Source of the DNA: Hordeum vulgare subsp. vulgare
Lineage: Eukaryota; Streptophyta; Magnoliopsida; Poales; Poaceae
Direction: 5' to 3'
Assembly (NCBI RefSeq): GCF_904849725.1
Contig: NC_058521.1
Span: forward strand, 100,364,244-100,428,243
Length of the DNA: 64,000 nt
Both the position numbers and the translations under genes were made by a program. The notes beneath the pieces are model-generated. The model was not told the origin of the DNA and ran no database searches. It saw only the letters and a list, made by a program, of their open reading frames with translations. Shown here piece after piece: positions 45,971-57,766 of this stretch; the first letter of the stretch is position 1; every line of letters begins with the position of its first letter.

Positions 45971-48267
45971 TGGATATTGGCCGCTGATTGGCTACGAGCC
46001 CCCCTGAGCTCCCGGTTCGGGGAAGCCGCCGAACGGGTTCTGGCGTTGATTAGGTGTACCGAACTGTTCTTGCCGCTGGTCCGGGTCACCGCTTTGCCCT
46101 TTTTTGATCGCCTCCGCCCGAAATTCCCGCATCACGTAACAGTCCTCCCAGGAATGAGTCGTCGGTCCGTTTGCCATGGCGTGGTGCAGGCAGGGGCCTT
46201 TGAGTATCTCATTATAATTGCGCGGCTTCTTGCCAATGTAACCCCACTTCTTCTGGCACTGGTTGCCGTTGTTGGCATTGGTGTTGGCGACTAAGTCCGA
46301 GGACTCTTCCTGCTGCCTTCTCTTGCCATTCCCTCCGTGATTATGGCGGGCGTGTCCCTAAGACCGGGTATGGTTTTTGGATGACTCGCCTTTCCTTGGC
46401 GAGTTGGTCTTGCTTCCATCCTCTCCTGGATCTTTGGTATCGTCCGCCTCGGCGTACCTAGTGAGGGTGTCCATTAGTTCCCCCATATCTTGGACCTTTC
46501 GCTTGAGTCGCCCCAACTTCTGTACCAAGGGCTCATAGTGGCAGTTTTGCTCTAAGATCAGCACAGCCTGAGCCGTCGTGATGCCGTCTGACGAGTGAAT
46601 GATTTCCGCGACCCTCCGCATCCAGTGGTGGGCCGACTCATCAGGGCGCTGAACGCAGTGCTGTAAATCGACTATTGTCATCGGGCGCTTGCATGTCCCT
46701 CGGAAGTTTTTGACGAAACGCTCTTTCAATTCAGCCCAAGTCTGGATGGAGTTGGGGGGCAAGTTTTTTAACCAAGTACGCGTCGTTCCCTCGAGCATCA
46801 TTGTGAAGTACCTGGCGCAGATTGCTTCACTTACATCGAGCATATCCATGGCGATTTCGTAACTCTCAACCCATGACGCAGGCTCAAGGTCCAGGGTGTA
46901 GTTAGGCACCTTTCTTGGTCCTTTAAAACCCTTCGGCATTCTCTCATTACGAAGAGCGGGGGCCAAGCATGGCACCCCTACCTGTCTGCCGCCTCCAACA
47001 AGCGGCGCTCGGCCGGTTTGGATGTCCGGGTGATCCTGACCCGGCGGGTCTCGATGATCAGGCGAGTTGACCTGGGGAAAGGGTCGCGGTCCGCTTGTTA
47101 TGGCGGGAAGGTCCTCTGGCCGACTCCTGGTGCGGCTTTCCTAGGGGGTGGAGTCCAGTCGATCGAGGCTGTGCGAGAACTGGGCGTTTTGAACCACCGC
47201 CGTCTTCAACATCTCAATGGCGTTCCTCGCTTCTATTTCAGTCGGGGTGTTGCCATGAATCGGAAGGGACTCTAGATGGCGAGTTGCGACGAGGACGTTG
47301 TCCACCTGGTCGGAAAAATGACCTCGAGGTGTCTAGAATCGAGGGACGCGATCAGCAGCTGGCTGAAGCGGCGGGTTTGGTGGCTGGCGCGGCCCTCCTC
47401 CCGGAGCGTCTCCTGCCCCGGGAGTTCGTGGAGTGTCGAATATGCGGGTCGGGTCGAGATCGGGGGGTAAACGCCCCTGGTGCCTCCGCTGATGGACGGC
47501 GTCAGATGCGCGTTGATGCCTCTCAAGCCGCCAGTTTTCGGTGTTCACGCGAGCTACCTCAGCGGCTTCTACTTCAGCGTCTCGCTGAGCCTTTTCCACC
47601 CCATCTCTTAGCTTTGTTAATTCGGCGTTTATCGTGTCCTAGTTTTCCGCTGTTACACGAGTCGCCATGAGCCTCGTTATCTCTGCCGCCAAATCCACCA
47701 AGATCGCAGCTGGGCTTTTGGATGTTTTGCTAGTCCTGTCGTTGCCTGCTGGGTTTGGCGGGGGTTGAGTTGCCCCTGCCATGTAAACGGTGATCTGACG
47801 GTGGGTCCAGTCGAGAACCTCTGGATCCATTGCTAGTGACAGGCCTCCGAGGCAGCCCCCATGTAGAGACTAAATTGAATCTGAGTCGCCCATGGACAAT
47901 TCGTCATCAGTGTTGACCGGCGTGGTCTCCTGAGTCGCCGATCGTTCTGGTTCCTCAGATCCCTGTGTGAAACCAACAAAGACCGGGCGGGTTATATTTG
48001 GCGTCGCGATAGGGCGGACGTACCTGCCTGGCTCGACGATGTCGGTGAGGATGTCCGGCTCAGGCATAGGTGATCCAACCATGCCGACAAAGACGTTGAT
48101 CTTGACGAAGGGGATTCTGTAGCCGGTTTCGATTGAATCGGCCTCGGGCCCCCACAGCAAGTTATTGATGTAGTACTTTCCGCGGCGGCTTCGAGTCATG
48201 AGCCCCGCCGCGTAGCTCCCAGACCTTGGTAGGGCTCCCTTTGAGAACTCAACTCCACCATGCATAG
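45971..48267 (-). pseudogene. gag: Gag of element E
   Basis: The likely start is MTRSRRGKYYINN (about 48200), shortly after the primer site. In order: N-terminal part in frame 47870-48364 (GYRIPFVKINVFVGMVGSP), frames 47639-47830 (MDPEVLDWTHRQITVYMAGA) and 47333-47599 (coiled-coil and proline-rich linker), then the capsid core in frame 46358-46975 (RNERMPKGFKGPRKVPNY, LDLEPASWVESYEIAMDMLD, TWAELKERFVKNFRGTCKRP, AHHWMRRVAEIIHS). A basic region follows to 45971. At least four stops or frameshifts are present. It is clearly homologous to gag of D but diverged. Confidence 0.9.
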
Positions 48268-48268
48268 G

Positions 48269-48286
48269 CCCCACGGTGGGCGCCAA
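48269..48286 (-). promoter_or_regulatory. Primer binding site of element E
   Basis: On the minus strand, TTGGCGCCCACCGTGGGG follows the 5' LTR end after one G, as in element D. Confidence 0.88.
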
Positions 48287-48287
48287 C

Positions 48288-48615
48288 TGTCGTGGTTTTG
48301 TCACGGCAAATGTCCTCGTGAAAGGACTTAGTGTTGGAGCCATCGCACCTTGGTGGCGACTCAAAGGGGTTGATCGGGAGTGAGTCAGAGATTTACCGAG
48401 GTTCGCCCCTCGTAAGGATGTAAAGGCCTACGTCCTGCTTGGTGTTGCATTGATAGTATTTCGATTACAGGGAGGGCGTAACTCGCCTGACCTAGCACTC
48501 GATGATTTCTAACCTATCCTCTCCTTCCCTGGGACTCGCCTTTATATACAGGTCGAACCCGTAGGGTTTACAAGAGTCTTGGCCTTTACAAATTGTGATT
48601 CTTCCTACCTCTAAG
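48288..48615 (-). repeat. 5' LTR of element E, first piece (328 bp)
   Basis: Collinear with positions 1-328 of the intact 3' LTR (35632 onward). It breaks after CTCTAAG, where the CACTA element starts. A minus-strand TATA box lies at about 48541-48548. Confidence 0.95.
48613..48615. repeat. 3-bp target duplication AAG, left copy (CACTA element F)
   Basis: AAG before CACTATAGG and AAG (59740-59742) after the right end. The uninterrupted LTR at about 35960 has a single AAG at this point (CTCTAAGTCGCC), which shows the empty site. Confidence 0.95.
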
Positions 48616-48631
48616 CACTATAGGAATCAGC
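48616..48631 (+). repeat. Left terminal inverted repeat of F
   Basis: CACTATAGGAATCAGC; compare CACTACTGGAATGCAG (reverse complement) at the right end. The first five bases and the GGAAT core are shared. Confidence 0.93.
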
Positions 48632-49190
48632 TTCTTTGCCATCTGCCAGCACACACGGCAAAGACTAAATCCCGGACGGCAAAGAGAAAACCACAGACGG
48701 CAAAGAATCTCACGGCCTGAAAAATTTCGGCGTCAGCCTACAACGGCATAGGACCTTCTTTGCCGTCTGTCCCCCCAAAGCGGACGGCAAAGCTCTTTGC
48801 CGTCAGCTTTCCATAGGAGCAGTCGGCAAAGTGCTCGAGACGGCAGCCGACACGCGTTGCCTCCGTTAGGGGTTAACGGAGGCTTTGCCGTCTGCCTCCC
48901 CCTTATTCTTTGCCGTCTGCCTCCCCCTTATTCTTTGTCGTCTGCTCCCCCTTACTCTTTGTTGTCTGCCTCCTCCTCCTCCCCCCTCCACTCTTTGTCG
49001 TCTGCCTCCTCCTCCCCCCTCTTCTGTGCCCTCTTCTTTGCCATCTGCCCACCCTGGAGGCAGACGGCAAAGATCCTGTTTAGACACCCCAGGATGCACA
49101 GCTGGGTGCCATGTGGCACCTTTGCCATCTGCCAGCTGATGGCACAGGTCTTTGCCATCAGCTGGCAGACGGCAAAGAGCCCATATAGTA
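48632..49190. promoter_or_regulatory. Left subterminal repeat region of F (TNPA-binding-site type)
   Basis: About fifteen copies or variants of TTTGCCGTCTGCC occur in both orientations (for example near 48635, 48690, 48755, 48795, 48888, 48910, 49058 and 49165). In the En/Spm system such repeats bind TNPA, which brings the two ends together. Frames here (48797-49291 and others) are low-complexity by-products. Confidence 0.88.
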
Positions 49191-49216
49191 CTTGTTTTTT
49201 TGTTTTATATTATTTC

Positions 49217-49220
<4 letters not shown>

Positions 49221-49271
<51 letters not shown>
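49221..49271. repeat. (CA)n(TA)n microsatellite
   Basis: About 18 CA dinucleotides followed by 8 TA dinucleotides, inside the left arm of F. Confidence 0.95.
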
Positions 49272-49616
49272 TTGACAGCACGTTTATATAATTCACCACA
49301 CATATATGATATATAGTTCACCACACATATACTTGCCAACACATATATATAATTCACCACACATATATGATATACATATAATCAATGTACATCCCCGTAT
49401 AACGAAAGAACCAACATACAAAGTATTGCGCTGTTTATCCATAGATACATATACATATAGTTCGACATTGTTCATCAACTCAAATGAAAACTAGATGATA
49501 TACATATAAAGTTCATCCATCGACATTGTTCAACTCCATGAATGCCAGCTTCCATGCATGTAGTATATCTAATCTGCAAAAATGTGAATAAGAAAGTCAG
49601 AAGACGAACAAAATAT
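49272..49616. other. AT-rich segment of the left arm of F
   Basis: Contains several CACACATATATGATATA-like short repeats and no supported frame. Confidence 0.6.
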
Positions 49617-52600
49617 GATGTTTTTGAGCTAATTATGTCATTTTTAGAGAAAAACAAGCTAAGAATATAATATTCATGAGCTAACCAAGGTTCTTATGCC
49701 ATTTTTAGCTTATTATGGCATTTTGGAGCTAAATGGGTTAATTATGTCATTATTGGGGAAATTAATGCAAGGATAATATGATAGAGGAGAATAAAGACGA
49801 GGAGGAGGAGAAGAAATAGAAATCAAGAAGAAGGAGGACAAGGAGGAGGAGAAGGACTAGAAGGTCCTTGGCCTTCTCCTCCTCCTACTCCTCCTTCTCC
49901 TTCTTCTCTTCTTCTTCTTCTTCTTCTTTCTTTCTTTTCATTTTTCCTATTTATTCTCCTCTTCTCTTCTTGTTGGAGCTAAATTACCTAATTATGTCTT
50001 TTTGGAGCTAAATGGGTTAATTATCCCATTTTAGAGGAAAACAAGCTAAGTATATAATATTCATGAGCTAACCAAGGTTCTTATGCCATTTTGAGCTTAT
50101 TATGGTATTTTGGAGCTAAATGGGCTAATTATGTCATTGTTGGGGAAATTAAAGCAAGGATAATATGAAAGAGGAGAAGAAAGAGGAGGAGGAGGAGAAT
50201 AAGAAGAAATCAAGAAGAAGGAGGAGAAGGACTAGAAGGTCCTTGGCCTTCTCCTCCTCCTCCTCCTCCTCCTTCTCCATCTTCTCTTCTTCTTCTTCTT
50301 CTTCTTCTTCTTCTTCTTCTTCTTTCTTTTCATTTTGCCTATTTATTCTCCTCTTCTCCTATTGTTGGAGCTAAATTACCTAATTATGTCTTTTTGGAGC
50401 TAAATGGGTTAATTATCCCATTTTAGAGGAAAACAAGCTAAGCATATAATATTCATGAGCTAACCAAGGTTCTTATGCCATTTTGAGCTTATTATGGTAT
50501 TTTGGAGCTAAATGGGCTAATTATGTCATTGTTGGGGAAATTAAAGCAAGGATAATATGAAAGAGGAGAAGAAAGAGGAGGAGGAGGAGAATAAGAAGAA
50601 ATCAAGAAGAAGGAGGAGAAGGACTAGAAGGTCCTTGGCCTTCTCCTCCTCCTCCTCCTCCTCCTTCTCCATCTTCTCTTCTTCTTCTTCTTCTTCTTCT
50701 TCTTCTTCTTTCTTTTCATTTTGCCTATTTATTCTCCTCTTCTCCTATTGTTGGAGCTAAATTACCTAATTATGTATTTTTGGAGCTAAATGGGTTAATT
50801 ATCCCATTTTAGAGGAAAACAAGCTAAGTATATAATATTCATGAGCTAACCAAGGTTCTTATGCCATTTTGAGCTTATTATGGTATTTTGGACCTAAATG
50901 GGCTAATTATGTCATTGTTGGGGAAATTAAAGCAAGGATAATATGAAAGAGGAGAAGAAAGAGGAGGAGGAGGAGAAGAAGAAGAAATCAAGAAGAAGGA
51001 GGAGAAGGACTAGAAGGTCCTTGGCCTTCTCCTCCTCCTCCTCCTCCTCCTTCTCCATCTTCTCTTCTTCTTCTTCTTCTTCTTCTTCTTCTTTCTTTTC
51101 ATTTTGCCTATTTCTTCTCCTCTTCTCCTATTGTTGGAGCTAAATTACCTAATTATGTCTTTTTGGAGCTAAATGGGCTAATTATCCCATTTTAGAGGAA
51201 AACAAGCTAAGTATATAATATTCATGAGCTAACCAAGGTTCTTATGCCATTTTGAGCTTATTATGGTATTTTGGACATAAATGGGCTAATTATGTCATTG
51301 TTGGGGAAATTAAAGCAAGGATAATATGAAAGAGGAGAAGAAAGAGGAGGGGGAGGAGAAGAAGAAGAAATCAAGAAGAAGGAGGAGAAGGAGGAGGAGG
51401 AGCAGGAGGAGGAGAAGGACTAGAAGGTCCTTGGCCTTCTCCTCCTCCTCCTCCTTCTCCTTCTTCTCTTCTTCTTCTTCCTCTTCTTTCTTTTCATTTT
51501 GCCTATTTCTTCTCCTCTTGTTGGAGCTAAATTACCTAATTATTTCTTTTTGGAGCTAAATGGGCTAATTATCCCATTTTGGAGGAAAACAAGCTAAGTA
51601 TATAATATTCATGAGCTAACCAAGGTTCTTATGCCATTTTTAGCTTATTATGGCATTTTGGAGCTAAATGGGCTAATGATGTCATTGTTGGGGAAATTAA
51701 AGCAAGGATAATACGAAAGAGGAGAAGAAAGAGTAGGAGGAGGAGAAGAAGAAGAAATCAAGAAGAAGGAGGATAAGGAGGAGAAGGACTAGAAGGTCCT
51801 TGGGCTTCTCCTCCTTCTCCTGCTCCTCCTCCTCATCCTTCTCCTTCTTCTCTTCTTCTTCTTCTTTCTTTTGATTTTTCCTATTTCTTCTTCTCTTCTT
51901 GGAGCTAAATTACCTAATTATGTCTTTTTGGAGCTAATTGGGCTAATTATCCCATTTTAGAGGAAAACAAGCTAAGTATATAATATTCATGAGCTAACCA
52001 AGGTTCTTATGCCATTTTTAGGTTATTATGGCATTTTGGAGCTAAATCGGCTAATTATGTCTTTTTGGGGAAATTAAATCAAGGATAATATGAAATAGGA
52101 GAATAAATAGGAGGAGGAGGAGAAGAATAAGAAATCAAGAAGAAGGAGGAGAAGGAGGAGAAGGAGGAGGAGGAGAAGGACTAGAAGGTCCTTGGCCTTC
52201 TCCTCCTCCTCCTCCTCCTCCTCCTCCTTCTCCTTCTTCTCTTCTTCTCCTTCTTCTTTCTTTTCATTTTTCCTATTTCTTCTCCTCTTCTTGGAGCTAA
52301 ATTACCTAATTATGTCTTTTTGGAGCTAAATGGTCTAATTATCTCATTTTAGAGGAAAACAAGCTAAGTATATAATATTCATGAGCTAACCAAGGTTCTT
52401 ATGCCATTTTGAGGTTATTATGGCATTTTGGAGCTAAATGAGCTAATTATGTCTTTTTGGGGAAATTAAAGCAAGGATAATATGAAAGAGTAGAAGAAAG
52501 AGGAGTTGGAGAAGAAGAAGAAATCAAGAAGAAGGAGGAGAAGGAGGAGAAGGACTAGAAGGTCCTTGGCCTTCTCCTCCTTCTCCTCCTCCTCCTCCTC

Positions 52601-53320
52601 CTTCTACTTCTTCTCTTCTTCTTCTTCTTCTTTCTTTTCATTTTTCCTATTTCTTCTCCTCTTCTCCTCTTCTTGGAGCTAAATTAGCTAACTATGTCTT
52701 TTTGGAGCTAAATGGGCTAATTATCTCATTTTAGAGGAAAACAAGCTAAGTATATAATATTCATGAGATAACCAAGGTTCTTATGCCATTTTGAGGTTAT
52801 TATGGCATTTTGGAGCTAAATGGGCTAATTATGTAGTTTTGGGGAAATTAAATCAAGGATAATATGAAAGAGGAGAAGAAATAGGAGGAGGAGGAGAAGA
52901 AGAAGAAATCAACAAGAAGGAGGAGAACGAGGAAAAGTAGGAGGAGGAGGAGGACTAGAAGGTCCTCGGCCTTCTCCTCCTCCTTCTCCTCCTCCTCCTC
53001 CTCCTCCTCCTTCTCCTTCTTCTCTTCTTCTTCTTCTTATTTCTTTTCATTTTTCCTATTTCTTCTCCTCTTCTCCTCTTCTTGGAGCTAAATTAGCTAA
53101 CTATGTCTTTTTGGAGCTAAATGGGCTAATTATCTCATTTTAGAGGAAAACAAGCTAAGTATATAATATTAATGAGCTAACCAAGGTTCTTATGCCATTT
53201 TGAGGTTATTATGGCATTTTGGAGCTAAATGGGCTAATTATGTCTTTTTGGAGCTAAATGGGCTAACTATGTCATTGTTGGGGAAATTAAGGCAAGGAGA
53301 ATATGAAAGAGGAGAAGAGA
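49617..53320. repeat. Tandem array of about nine 380-440-bp units, each with a purine/pyrimidine fold-back
   Basis: The anchor AGCAAGGATAATATGAAAGA recurs at about 49765, 50152, 50544, 50930, 51313, 51700, 52077, 52469, 52851 and 53290, with spacing of 377-439 bp. Each unit has unique-looking AT-rich sequence (GAGCTAACCAAGGTTCTTAT, TTTTGGAGCTAAATGGGC), then a purine run (GAGGAGAAGAAG), the hairpin core AAGGACTAGAAGGTCCTT, and a pyrimidine run (CTCCTCCTTCTTC) that mirrors the purine run. The small frames repeated at 50165, 50557, 50943 and 51326 are by-products. The array lies just 3' of the TNPA gene. Confidence 0.93.
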
Positions 53321-53337
53321 AACTTACCGTAGTGTCA

Positions 53338-55873
53338 TCAAGGAGGAGAAACACCTCGAGAAGGGTCGTGCGATGCCGCTCGGGAGTTATTCTGCAGAAT
53401 AGATATGTTGCAATGTCTCAGTTAGCATGATGACACTCAATTATTAATACTAGTTTATAATGAAACTCACCGTGCCAATCGAAGAGAAGACGGGCATCGG
53501 CGGAGGGACTTGACCGCTCTTCTCGCACAGACCCTGAAGAGTGGGTTGTATTAGTTAGTAATGAAACAGACATTACACACATGATTTGGCTAATGTGAAA
53601 AAAAACTTACCACAAAAAGCTTGTACAGGGCCCGATGACCCACCTCATTCCGGGACCTTTCCTCCTCAATCAATCGTGCCGTGGTTTGGTCCCTCTCATC
53701 AAGAGCAGCCTGACTTGCCAATCTCTCTTTCTCAAGAGCAGCCTCAAGAGAAGCCTGGCTTGCCAATCTCTCTTTCTCAAGAGCAGCCTAGTTTGCCAAT
53801 CTCTCTTTCTGAAGAGCAGCCTGAAACACCATTCCTCGGTACCACGGTAATTATCTATGGTGACACACATAATGGAATAGATGAAAGTGTTCTTAGTCCT
53901 TACAACTAACCTCGATGGCAAGTTCGACTGGCCGTGGACGACGCATTATCTCAGGACAGCTGCTCGACTAGCGCGCCTTGATCTCCGGAAGAGTGAGTGG
54001 ACAACGTATTATCCAATCTCCAATGGCTATCGAGCCATGGGGCCTCCCGCCACCGGATATCATCACCAGCTCTAGATCCAAAGGTTCCTGGCTAGGGTTA
54101 AAGTCATCCCCTTTCGTAGCCTTCCCCGCGTCGCTGTATGCCACGAGCTTCTGGTGGGATGATATGTTGGTGAAGTTATTCGGATCATCCAGGTCAGACT
54201 CAGAGAATGCCTTCGCCTTCTTGTATGAGGCAGTATGGGCCATGCCATAAAGGTCGTACAAGTGTGGCATCTCCGTCTTATTGTGATGCGCCTAAAAGAG
54301 AGGAACAAAATATTAGCATCAAGAATGAATTGCATGAATCATGAAGCAAATCACATACCCAGTTTCGTCCAAACTGAAGTAAGTTGGCGCTGCCTTGATG
54401 GTGTGGCACACCAACCATTTGGCTACGCCAATCCTTCGCATTCTCGTGGACGGCTCGCCAGCTGCCTGTGCACCACTCATCAACCAACGCCTCCCAACAA
54501 TCCATCTTATCCGCACACCATCTCGGGGGCACCTGTAAGTTATTAGAAATAATTTTCAGCGCTACGCCTATGAATGAAATCAAGAAAACTACGTAGAAGG
54601 ACTTAAGAATAGGTAATTACCTTCATGTATTGCTCCTTCTTCAGAAACATTCCGCGGCAATCCTTCTTCTGCTTCTTAATACCACGCGTGGCGTAGTAAT
54701 CTCGAATAGCCTGCGGCCGAGCCTCGTGGCGCAAGTTCTGTAGTAATCGCCTACACTCGGCCTCGAGAACCCTGGCCGCCTCCTCCTCATATCCATCCTC
54801 ACACCTATAGAAGGTCTGCAATCAAACGTGAAAACACCGATTAGTACAATAATTAGCTATATTGTTAATTTTAGATTCTGTAGAAGGATAATTTACCCAA
54901 AAGCTCTTGATCACCATCTCGGCCCTCGTGTGGCACAATACACCATCTATAATCTCCTCCGGTGGGGCCTGCGCAGCCTGGTAGTGCTCCCAGGAAAATC
55001 CTAATGTAGGAACCTGACCCTCACTAGGCAACGTGACAAACCCCGGGAAATTTGTCCGGCAAAGCACACCAAGGACGGAGTTCGGCATGCAGACTCCAAG
55101 AGGGTGTACCCATCCCCTGCAGTATGATGAGGTCAACGCATTAGATATTTGAACAAACTTGAAGGCAAAAGCTAAAAAAAGAGTAAATGTACTTACCTAT
55201 CTCCTTCAGGTTTAATCACCGGCCTCTGCTCGCGGGTAGCCGGCGCGACCGGGAGACGTGTACTACGACGCTTGTACACGATGGCCCCATCCACCTGCAC
55301 ATCGCCCTCACCATCTGTAAGCTCATCCCCGCCATCCCCGCCCCCTGAGCCACCCGGACCCTCGGTCCAATCCGGCAACTCGGTATGATCCGGCCAGGTC
55401 TCCCATCCGGGCCTCTCCACGTTGGGTGAAGCCTCCAGAACCATAGTCTCCTCCGGCTGCTCTTGGGCCGAATGCACCTCGACCCGAGGCTGCTCCTGGA
55501 CCGGAGTCTCATGGGACGAATGCCCATCAACAACAGGCTCCTGGAACGGAGTCCCCGTAGCCTCCTCCGCAAACGGGTCGACCATACTAGTCCTATGCTC
55601 GGGTGAATGAGCTGGTGGTGGTGGCGAGGACGGCTCAACAGTCCTCCTGGATCTTCCACGGCCACCACCTCTCCCTGTACCCTTCCCCTTCTTCCCTACC
55701 CGACCAACACCTCTCCCAGTGGGCAATGCTGTCGATGAAGAAGAACCCACGGGTGGTGTCAACAGACTGTCTGCCAAGGCTCTACAGAGAGATAGGGGTG
55801 GAAGGGAAGAACCACCCCTCATGCGGGGCGCCTGGGAAGAACCTGTCGAGCGATCTGGACCAGCGCCCACCAT
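53338..55873 (-). pseudogene. TNPA: TNPA-like gene of CACTA element F, eight exons, two premature stops
   Basis: Minus-strand exons with GT-AG borders that join in one frame: 55873-55197, 55116-54897, 54815-54621, 54532-54359, 54291-53911, 53820-53611, 53533-53471 and 53391-53338; about 657 codons. The N-terminus (MVGAGPDRSTGSSQAPRMRG) is Ser/Pro/Gly-rich and basic. Exons 2-5 encode the conserved En/Spm regulatory domain (YEEEAARVLEAECRRLLQNL, then GSANLLQFGRNW and MPHLYDLYGMAHTASYKKAK), resembling the plant Transposase_24 family. Exon 6 is a heptad array of AALEKERLASQ units, a coiled coil for dimerisation. TAG stops fall at 53968-53970 and 53788-53790, so a full product is not expected. TNPA binds the subterminal repeats; the array starts 18 bp after its stop. 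Confidence 0.85.
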
Positions 55874-56019
55874 CTTTCCACACCTAGTGACCTGCCATGA
55901 TAAAGATTAAAAGAAATTAGTACAACATAAAAAAAAATTGAATAACTGACATGAATAATAATATGTACATGAATAATAAAGATTAAAATATATATAATTT
56001 AAGTTGTGAATCTTACAAA

Positions 56020-57414
56020 CTAATAATCATCATCAATAAATGTATCATCATCATCATCACTATCACGCATGTCTTCAAGAATGACGTGCTCGTCGGGTTC
56101 AACGGCGTGAAGTTGTGAAAGGCCTTCCTTTAATCGTTGAAGCATTGACAGGTCATCCGCATCATTAACCTCTACGAGTTCTAGGTCTTCTGGTTCCGGC
56201 TCAGGGTTGGAGTCGGATTCATTGTCACAGTCTACTTCCATGTTCTTGGGTGAAGCACGGCGGTTCTTGAAACGTTTCTTGGAAAGACGTGTTTCTTGGA
56301 AGAATTCTCCATCATATGTGTCTAGGTTAATGTGAGGTTCCTAATCCTGTTCATTTGGCACAGGTGGTCTGACATGTGGCGGCACTTCATAAACAACATA
56401 CCAATCTTCCATATTCTTATCCGTTTGGCATGCCCACGGTAGATAGAAAACTTGGGTCGCCTGTTGAGACATAATATAGACATCGGGAAGATCTAAATGG
56501 GTGTTTGGATTGATTTCGACTAGTCCTATATGTTCATGAGTCCTTCTACTCTTTTTCGGCTGGAACCAATAACATTTGAAGACTACGACGTTCGGTGGGT
56601 TTTCACCATAGAATTGAAGTTCATAAATTTCTTCAAATCTTCCATAATACTCGATAGAACCTTCGCCGATAGCAGAGACACCACAATTTGTAGATTTCCG
56701 GTCGGGCATAGATAGCTCTTTGCCAAAGGTACAAAAGAGATACCCGTTGATGTTGTATTTATGTGCATATTCCTTCCTAAATAAGACACATCCTTTCTCA
56801 CATGCATCTATCTTGTCATAGGGCATCTTAAGTACACAAAGTATTTTGTCCGACTGGTACAGGTTTGCAGGCATGACAGGGCCTTTGGGTAGGAAACGTC
56901 CAAATAGTGTCATCATCGCGTCGTAGCATTCTCTTCCCAAGTTGAACCGAGCCTTCAAAGCCATTACTTGTGCAATTGCATCCAGCTGACAGAGCTCAGT
57001 GTACTCATGGAGAGGATGTTTTGAAGACTCCAACATTTCATAACAGGCCTTTGCAGATTCCTCCATCTCATCTTCCGAATTCCGAGCATCATCAAAGTCT
57101 TGCACCATGTCTTCAATCCCGGTACCATGCTCGTCTGTGCGACGACGGACCACCTCAGCTCTTGTGCGTTGTATAGACTCACCATGAAATGTCCACACCG
57201 TATAATTAGGCTTAAAACCCCTCCTCTGCAGGTGTTTAATCATTAGAGCCTCTGTCGTCTTTTTATAGTTGTCGCATCCAGGACACGGGCAATAGTTTCT
57301 TTCCTGGCCATTTGCGAATGCGGCTTTCACAAATTCCTTTGTTTTTACAAACCATTCTTTCGTCATCTCTTTCTAACTAGGGTGAACGGTATACATCCAC
57401 GCACGATCACTCAT
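56020..57414 (-). pseudogene. TNPD: TNPD-like transposase of F with catalytic core deleted in frame
   Basis: The start at 57414 (MSDRAWMYTVHPS) is typical for the transposase-associated domain; a TAG (57373-57375) follows after 13 codons, and the longest uninterrupted frame begins at 57366 (MTKEWFVKTKEFVKAAF). The N-terminal zinc-finger-like domain (YCPCPGCDNYKKTTEALMIK, with HLQRRGF) is followed by the start of the TNP2 domain (LKMPYDKIDACEKGCVLFRK). It then joins directly to the C-terminal DUF4216-like part (YNINGYLFCTFGKELSMPDR, FYLPWACQTDKNMEDWYVVY), so most of the TNP2 catalytic domain is missing without loss of frame. A TAG (56341-56343) precedes the acidic tail (DDDDDTFIDDDY). TNPD would cut and move the element. 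Confidence 0.88.
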
Positions 57415-57551
57415 CTTACATAGCTACTAAAGACAGAAGAAATATATTTATATATAATTTAGCATTTATATTCATCGGTTAATCAGGTTCGCCATTTTTA
57501 TTATGTCCAGGCAACCTACACGCTAATAGGTAAAGATAGGTCCTAATCCCA

Positions 57552-57766
57552 CCCGAGTATGTGTAGATTGGGTTCGTTTTCCCATGCTCTACTCCTGATC
57601 CAACGCAAAATTTTGGCAGCACCTCCCCGATGTTCTCCTATTACACGTCTCCGCAATAAACAGAGAGGATGTGCATCTGGAGAACAACAGGGAGGCATTG
57701 ACGAAATTCGCATCGGATCCAGAGCACAGCATATGGGAAAATGAACCCAATCTACACATACTCGGG
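57552..57766. repeat. 34-bp inverted repeat (one mismatch) around a 147-bp loop
   Basis: 57552-57585 and 57733-57766 are reverse complements except for one base (arm contains GAGTATGTGTAGATTGGG). Weaker pairing extends into the loop (GCTCT...GATCC...TGCG). It lies about 140 bp upstream of the TNPD start. Confidence 0.88.

Noticed and set aside
50165..51559. Four similar small frames starting MKEEKKEEEEE
   Set aside because: They are by-products of the repeated purine/pyrimidine array units; sequence changes between copies follow microsatellite slippage, not codon constraint.
49617..53320. CRISPR-like array
   Set aside because: Units of 380-440 bp without short identical repeats and unique spacers, in a plant transposon.
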